Shown: positions 39,201 through 48,200 of the stretch, in pieces
Numbering within the stretch: position 1 is the stretch's first letter
How the letters are laid out: the number at the start of each line of letters is the position of its first letter
Origin: Lethocerus indicus
Taxonomy: Eukaryota > Arthropoda > Insecta > Hemiptera > Belostomatidae
NCBI GenBank assembly: GCA_019843655.1
Contig: JACDQD010000010.1
Location: 4,013,637 to 4,077,636, forward strand
Direction: 5' to 3'
DNA length: 64,000 nucleotides
Translations under genes and position numbers: made by a program
The notes under the pieces: model-generated
What the model was told of the DNA's origin: nothing
Database searches by the model: none
The model's input: the letters and a program-made list of their open reading frames with translations, nothing else

Positions 39201-42200
39201 ATTATGTACTCTTAGTTAAATTCAGGTGAGATAAATCTCTTATTCTCTAGAGTTTTTCACTGAACCCTAAACTTGATTGGAAAAGGAATTCCCAGACATA
39301 CCTGATAGCTGCCAAAAGTGTAGACTTGTCCCTTGCTGGTGAGGATGACGGTGTGATTGCTGCCAGCAGCAACTTGGGTGGCTGCGACAGGCAGTTTCAC
39401 CAGTACAGGGCCCCCCCTTATCATGACATCTCCGACACCCAGCTGACCGTAGTTGTTACTTCCAAAAGTATAGACATCGCCATTTTGCACCAGGACAACT
39501 AAAATACAGTGTAAATAAATCATTACTGACATCTGTGTAATAAATATCTGACCAGTGTGCCATGTTTAAACATTCACAAGATAATAATTGTATATAATTG
39601 CAGTATCCAGTGTGGGTACTGTCTAATATAACAAGTTATCTTCAGTAAGCATTGTTACTTATCAAAGCTAAGAAAATTGGAGTGTATATTCTTTAAAAAA
39701 ATGTGAATTATATGAAATGCATACAACATATGGCATAGTACTAATAAAACTAGTACCAGCAGTATTAGTAACTCCCTTCAATTTTACATCATAACAATAG
39801 ATAAAATATTTTATTTTAAAAATGATATGTGTGTGTATGTGTATTAATTAATATGGACACTTGGGCCACCACCTCTATTAGGGGAACAAGATTCAGAAAT
39901 TAACCTTCATCAATAATTGACTTATTAAATTACCAAATCTTACACCGCCTAAGAGATATTGTTCCTCCATCAAAAATGTAATTAAAAATTAACACAACAG
40001 TGAATAATAATTCCAAAGCGCTACCTGTATGATGTAAACCGCACGCGATCTGCACGACAGGGCTGTCTGTAGGAAGATAGACTCGAGCAGGAGGCAAAGA
40101 TGTAACTCGGCTTGCATCTCGCTCAACATCACTTCCAATTCCTTCTTTTGCAACTGGATGACCTGCTTCTGGAGCTAAAAAAAAATATTACAACAAAAAT
40201 TCATTAGTCATAATTTTCCCAAACAACTGAATAAAATCAGAAATTTTGCTAGGAAAATAATTTGTTTATTTTTGAATTAATAAAATTGAAAAGTCCAAGT
40301 TATTATTTGTGAGTTTTTATTATAATATACTCTTTCAGTTCAATAATTATTAATATTTTTATAACTTAGCTTGATAATATATTATGTTAATAAAAATTAT
40401 TAAGTTGGGGTTATTAATAGTTTGATCTTAAAATTAAATGATTTGCTGCCTCCTTTATATATTACTGAGAGTAACAGTTTATTATATCAGTAATAGGATA
40501 CTACATTAGCAACGATGACTGAATGCTACTCATGATGGAAAGAAGCTATAACAAGTCTAATCACAGATAAAATAGGACTCCAGACGTTATTTGAAAATAG
40601 TACTTACCCAAATGATTAGGTGATGCTGGAATCAAGTTGGGTGTTTTACACGTGTACAAAGATTTGGCCTGAGGTGACAGAACTCGATTTCCCGAACTGC
40701 TCTTGATCTTCAAAACGGCATGTTTCGCGTTCAATTTAGCCCTTTGTCTCTGCTTCCTCTCCTCCAGGCGCAACTGAAGATGATCCTGCAGCCTGGCACC
40801 CTGACGTCCTGCCAACAGTACCCGCCCTAGAGAGTTACACACAATAAAAAGAGAATACAACAACAGAACGTATTTCATTGGAGTAAAAACCTGCAACATA
40901 ATATATTTAATTTACATTTGAAGCTGAAAAACGTTTGCTACCAAACCTTCTTTGTTTTAAACTCATAAAAAGAAGCTAAGCATCTACTTTCAAACACCAA
41001 GCCTTATTTGGTACACAAACTGCATAAAGAGTTTTGTCTTCTCTCTACTGAATAATTTCAGCTTTCCGTTTATCAGTTCATACAACACATATTATTTCCA
41101 CAGAGAAATTAAGCAAACTACTACAATCCGACACATAAGAGAAGACATAAACCAGATTCAAATATTCTCTTCTTTCTATTTAATTTGTGTAGTATTAAAT
41201 CATTAGTTGAAATGAAAGTCAAAATGTACAAAGCAGTAGAAAATAAAAAACAAGAAAAATAAGAGTGAAATGCCATCACTGTAGGTGAAGAGCAAAAGTA
41301 AAATATAACAAAAACAAATTAAAAATAATTGAAAAAAAGCACACGATACTCGCCAAAATATATCTTGCCACACTCATTTGGAAAAAAAGTGAGGTGTACT
41401 AAATAGTAAAATAATAAAAAAATAAAACAAAAACTATATAACTTATTTTTTCTGAAAGTTACATTACACTTTTAGTAGGATAATTGGAAAACTGATAAAC
41501 ATCCTTCCATTTGAGAGAAGATCTTTTTCAATTAAGCATACCCCTGATTCTTATCCAAACTGAAATAATCTCATTAGTACATACATTAAACATTTTGTAA
41601 AACATTATAAATATGCTTAACTGCATAAGTTAAAAATATCAGGCAATTAAACACTCAGAGAACAGACATTTTTAATACTATACATATACTATTAATATAT
41701 GCAATTACTCAAATTGAAGATATATACAATGATTGATATAAACACTGAAATAACAAAATATCTTTTGCTCTATATTTATTACTTAAAAAATTAGAAGTTC
41801 AAATAACTCCCATTTTAGTATGGACAATATATAATAAAAACTAAAATATTAATATACTGATTAGTATAATATTTTAAAATAAATAATAGATAAAAATTGA
41901 TACACACCTCCAAATATGAGATCCAAACGCATCATTCCAGCTATGTCACTTGCCCCACTTGGACCCAGTATCGCCATTTCAGAGTTGTCAACATTTTCTC
42001 TCGCACAAATGCGGCAAGCTCCACATTGTGCACATCCTGAATCACCTTCCCCACATCCACATTCCCTGAAACAATGAAAATTTTAATATTTTACATATTT
42101 GAAAAATATAATGAAATGAAGTTATTCAAAGCCTGAAAATATATATTCATATTTACTTATTACAGACATATCTAATGCCCAGTTCTATCATCATATCATA

Positions 42201-45200
42201 ACATTTTATCTAATGTTTATTTCAATGCCAATATACTTTATTCTCTTTAATAAGAGTAATATGACTAGGCATCCATTTAATAATATGAACTGGTTTTTAA
42301 AACTTGCATTTATACATTAATGTAAAAAACTGAATTCATTTCCAGGATAAAAAATACCACTGAACACTTCTGTCTTCCAAAGCCATTATTATTCATACTT
42401 GGGCCATTAGAATAATGTAAAAAAATACATACTGTCCAGGTATTCTATCAGGGCGCATGCTGCTCAGACAACTGATGCTGTAGCCAGTACATTCTCTGCA
42501 GACAGTACACACCATACAAAGGTCCTGTTTCCACTTGTGAGTTCCCGGTGGACACATTATTCCTTCCTCCCATTCCACTTCTTCCTCTTCACCGCCCTCT
42601 TCTTCCACAGTGGTTTCCATGGCGACAACAGCTGATAAAACAAGATGTTAAAATTTTCATTCACACAAAATTATCATTCAATGACCACAATTCATGCGTC
42701 TATTTAGCTTATTACTTTCTTTAACTTGTGCTGTAAACTCCCTTCCACACTGGGCCTTATTGTTTATTCCAAATGTATATAGATGGCCCTTGTTCGTAAC
42801 AACCACAGCATGGGCTTTGCCTAGTGCCACCTGGGTGATGTGGACATTCTTCAGATCAGTAACCAATCCTGAAGAAGGAAATAAGAAAATTAACTAAATG
42901 TTTGTTTGAATTAAATACGCTCTCAGGATATTTTATACAAAAAAAATTATACCTGTACTTGACTCGCAATGGGTTGTATCCTTTCCAAACATTAGCAGTT
43001 CGCCATCTTTGGTCACGAGAGCTGTTGTTCCATTGTTGCAAGCCGCATAAACGATGTTGTAGCCTTCCACTTTTATTATCTTCTTTGGTTTTACAGCTTT
43101 GGGTTGTCTTCGTACTTTATCTGCAATAATAAATAATAAATAATTTGCTATGGTCTAGATAGATGTTATGTGCAATGCTCGGTTGCATGGATGAGGCTTA
43201 GTTACCAATGCCAAAAAATGAATAACATTGAAATAGGAAAGGGTGAAAATGGGGTAGAGGGAAAGGGGTAAATTTTCATGGAATTTCTATTAGAATAGTG
43301 CAAAATGTTATTTTCTTCTTGCAATATAAAAACTTATTGAAAAATATAAAAAATTTTTTAAATAAGGAAAAATGTTGATTTGTGCATCCCTACCCTTATT
43401 TCCACATGTTATTTAGTACACTTTTTTATGTAATTAATTTTTTCCTTACTGTGATCACCGTCTTCGCCTCTCCTGGCAGTTCCAGTAAAATAAACACTTC
43501 CATCTTCAGCTACAAGAACAGCATGAAGTCCATCATGTCCAGCAGCAATCTGAGTGATTTTAGGTGCTTTGGCCACAATGAGTTCTGACCAACGCCCGCT
43601 GGTTAATTTGCCTCCTGCTCCACCGCCCTGTTTCAGACCCAAGCTTGTTCCTTTTCCACTATACAGGACCTATACACAGAGGAAAAAAAATCAAAAGTAA
43701 TCTGAAAGTTAAAGCTGAAATGATACCCTTACTTAACTAACAGGTTGACTTCTTATAACCTTACACATTCGACATTAAAATTAATAACCCTTAAATTTGA
43801 TTCAGAAGAGTCTAATTCCCTATTCTTATATATCTACTTTCTATAACTTATAATATATTAATACATCTTCAGTCTAAAAATATGTTTCAATCTTTGTACT
43901 TTTGTTTAAAGATATTTATGCACTACCCAGTACCTACCCCTTATATACATAAAAAAATTAAGTATAAAGTTTAAAATAAAAATAAAGCCCATTATGAGAG
44001 ATCAAATAAATGTGATCATCTTAAAACTTACTTTTCCATTTATAGTACGGATTAATGAGAATTCTTTCCCAGAAATTATAGTCGACACTTCTTCTTCAGC
44101 ACCAGTGTTCAAGTTGTGTAATGAACTTTCTTCATCAAATGCAGCCATTCCAAAAGCTATGACACATTTCCTAGCCAATTTCAATGGCAGTTCACTGACA
44201 AATGTGAGAGGTGACATACCAGTGTTCAGTGTTCTCACAACAAATCCATCCTGAAACATTTTGTTTGTGATGGTAATTTATACCTGATTACAATTTAAAT
44301 GCAATACAAGGTCGATAGGACAGTAAAAATTTTACTTGTCCGGTACTATCTCAAACTTTGTTTTTTTGTAACACAAATTAAGTCAAGTAACATGAATTTT
44401 TTTTCTTAACAGTGTATAACAATAAAAATACCTCAACAAAATTAAATGTTTATGAAAATATTTATATATTAAATGTTTAATAAATAGGGGTTTAACAGAA
44501 ATGCTCAAATTATGAATACATCAACAGTAAATAGTAATTTATTGGAAAATAATTGTGGTGACAAATATCTGCACTTGTATGTTCATCAGAAGAAAACAAG
44601 TTGGTGGAAGTATTTTTATAAAAGGATAGAAAACAATTAAATACATAATAATTCTTAGTAATAAATAGGATATACTCTTACATCTTTAGTAGGTGTTACA
44701 ATACCAAGGTTTTCTCCATCAGAAAACATAACCCCAGGTATTTCTATTCGACCAACTTCTTTAATTTCCAGTGTGTTTCTGTCTATCTCCATTAGCTCAC
44801 CCCGGTCAACTCCACTCTTTCCAAGTCTAAAGTAAAGTTTCCCCTGAAATCAAAGTGTTGCATACATGCTTAATGCTTTACAAACATGCCCAAACCATTG
44901 GCTGCCATATTAGATCAACATAACATTGTAAACTACGCATATAACTCAATCTATATGAAATCACCAAAAATAAAAATGTGTCTTCATTATGAAACATCAG
45001 CTATGCAAACTGGTTGAAATACAACAGCAGTTTTGAATATGCAAATGCCTGCATCTGAACCTCACCACAAAATATAACTTTATTCAAGAATAAATTTGAT
45101 TATAATGGTTGAGGTTCTAACATCAACAGATAAAATATATTTCATACAGAATATATGGAACCAATACATTTTTAATATATAAGTGTGTATAATATATATA

Positions 45201-48200
45201 ATGACTCATCCAAGAGTCATAAATCAGCTTATGGCCCAAATATTCTATTAATAATTAATGAATGAAATGTTTTTCTTGTTATCACAGTAGCATACCTGAG
45301 CATATCCAAGCCAACCATTTTTATCATTGAAAAAGTCTTTTTTCTGAGCATAGATATGTGATTTAATAGTTCCTCCATAACCAGTGCCAATCTTGTACAG
45401 TCCCTGGCATGTGTAGATATAGAGATATTGTCCGTCACTGGCAGCAGCTCCTTTTCCTTTAATTGTGTCACTACCCCAAACTGAAATATAAATGGTTTTA
45501 TACTGTCAATTTACTGTATCACCTTAATAAAAAACCTCATAATCTTTTTTTGTAGGATGCATTTACATGCATGTGCATTTATATTAAGTTCAATCTAATC
45601 TACATAACCTAATACTTAAGCTAGCTAAGCCCAAACACCCAGGGTACAGATTTTGTATTTCAGCAATGAGAATCAAACTACCAAACAGCAATTTCAATGG
45701 TTCAAGATATGCACATTTAACCATTGCAGCCCCTCATAATAAAATCTCAAACATTTCAATACTTTTTTCAAAGATGTTTACTGATTCAAAGGAAATTAAA
45801 AACAATAATTAAATATAATAATATTAGGGTCATAGTGATGCCTTAGAATCTAGACAAGGTGGTTATTGCTTAAGTATTATTGTGCAAGTACTTAATAAGT
45901 TTATAAACAGTTAACTTACTTGGATGAAAACAATTAAATGTGCTGATCAAAGATGACTTTGGTACCCCGTGTGTTATCCAGTCCGGCCCAACAGTTTTCC
46001 CAAGTACAACTCCCGATGTACGCTTTTCTGCAGGGAAACCAAGATGCTGGGCATCTGTCATGAACAAACATCAAATATAAAAAGTTATTAATAAAAAAAT
46101 TGTCAGTTATAAGAATAACAATAAATAAATAAATAATATAAATAGATCAATGGATCGTTATCACTTTTTTTATATTAAAAAAACTCTCAGATACTAATGT
46201 TAGCTCCAGTTGTTATTTACATGTATATTCTGATTAGCCATGAAGCGAGGGCACATGAGAAGTGCTGCTACTGCACTGAGAATTTTTCCAGTGTCACCCC
46301 TTGCAGTAACTAGTCCCAGCAGACAGGAGCAAGCAACAGCAGTCAAGTGTGAAGCATCATTATTATCAGCTGGTTCTGGTCCATGAGATGTTGCCAGGTC
46401 AAGCAGCAGTTCCAACAAGGGTTCTGCAAAATTCAAATTTTTATTTATTATTAAGACTACTTTTTTATATAAAAAAATAATAAACCATAACTACTGATAG
46501 GAACACATCAATCAGAACATAAAAGCCTTCCACTAATTCCACTTTCATCAGTGATAAGAATCACAAGACAATAATGTGTATTTACTCTATGAAATAGATC
46601 ACTAGACAACACTGCCTCACTGGCAGTAGGAAACTTGTTAATGTTGTAAAATATCAACAACTGGTGAAGCACACTATCATTTACTTCTTCACCTTTATCA
46701 AATAATATTATGGATATAAAACAATAAGATTTCTACAAACTACATTGGTTTCAAATTAAAACTAAGTTCAGTTCAATTAGATATATCTATCTATTTACCA
46801 ACAACTTCTGTTGGTTCATGTTTGAGTCCTTCTGGTTGGTGCCCTTGGACAACATCAAGTAAAGCTGTCAGTGCTTTTGTGCAAAGATTTGGATGAGTAG
46901 TACGGCTTTCACGAATCAGTTCAAAAACGCTTCTGAGGCCAACTCCGACAATCTGAATATCAAATATTTTTGTATTAAAAAATAAGATATTTTATATAAA
47001 CATAATGTTGTTCCCAAACTTAAATTTATTATAAATTAAAATGACTAAACGCACACACTATCTCTCTTTTTCTATGTACATTACCAACTATATTTAACTT
47101 TATCAATTCAATAACAATGCATTCATAAATAAATAGTACATTTTTCTTTTCTGAAGTCATGATTAGAATCTCTGACTCACTTCATGTCATAAAAATCCAA
47201 ATATTACTTTCTTATTTTTCTATTTTATTACAATGAAATATTCAGGATTCATTAATAAATTCTCGAAGTAAAATGACACTTTTTCAAAGAAAGTGAGAAA
47301 ACATTGTTCAAGTCTACATTTGACATGTATGAATTTGACAATGTTATAGTTATAAACGATTGTCAATCAAATTTTTTCTTTCACATCTCCGACCCAAGCT
47401 AATCCCTTCATACAAATTTCAATTGATCATTCCTTTTTAAAAAGTCACTATAACCCAATAAATTCTGAGTGTGTCTTATAACTGAGAAAAGAATAACCTT
47501 CGGTAGGCGAGGTGGGAGTGGAGTGACCTGGGAGGTTTCATCTTCGCTATCGGACGTCGGTGCTGAGTGGGGCGGTGCGCTGCCCGATGACATCAGGTAG
47601 AGCTCGCACGCCTCCTTCATCCAACGCTCCAGCACCGCCAGGCGCACCGTAGCGAATACGGCAAAGCTTGAAGCATTTCCCGCTACTTCAATTTCGGGCG
47701 GTGTTTCGCCCACTCCTTCAACCTATAACCAACATTCATTTAAGTATCAAGATATATAGAGTGTACTTTTAAAGTACTGATTTGGACTATGACAGTCTGG
47801 AATATCATCAGTTCCGCAAGGCTGGGTACTGGCTATATCAGTTTCAGCTCACGACATATGAATTGCCCTACATGGATTACTATTGATTATGATAAAAATC
47901 AAAATTAATTTAGCAAAGAACCAAACAGGCGAGAGGAAACAAAGATTACAAGAGTGATGATATAAAGCATATTTATATATACTTATACATAAATACCTTT
48001 CATCAGTATTCACATACATGGGACATCATATAAATTGAACTGTGAAAAAATCCTATTGGGTGAATTCACACTATTTATTACACTTGAATGTTAAACTGTT
48101 ATTTATTAAGCAATATGTTATAATTGGTACAAATTGTAAATAAAAAGCATAATATAGTTGTAAGTTAGCATTACAGGAATTGGTGAACATCAAATCAAGA

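Noticed and set aside
40827..40899. Hydrophobic N-terminal segment (signal-peptide-like) before highwire exon 15
   Set aside because: It is read-through of intron; the acceptor CTCTCTAG at 40827-40834 gives the correct phase and the homologous sequence begins after it.
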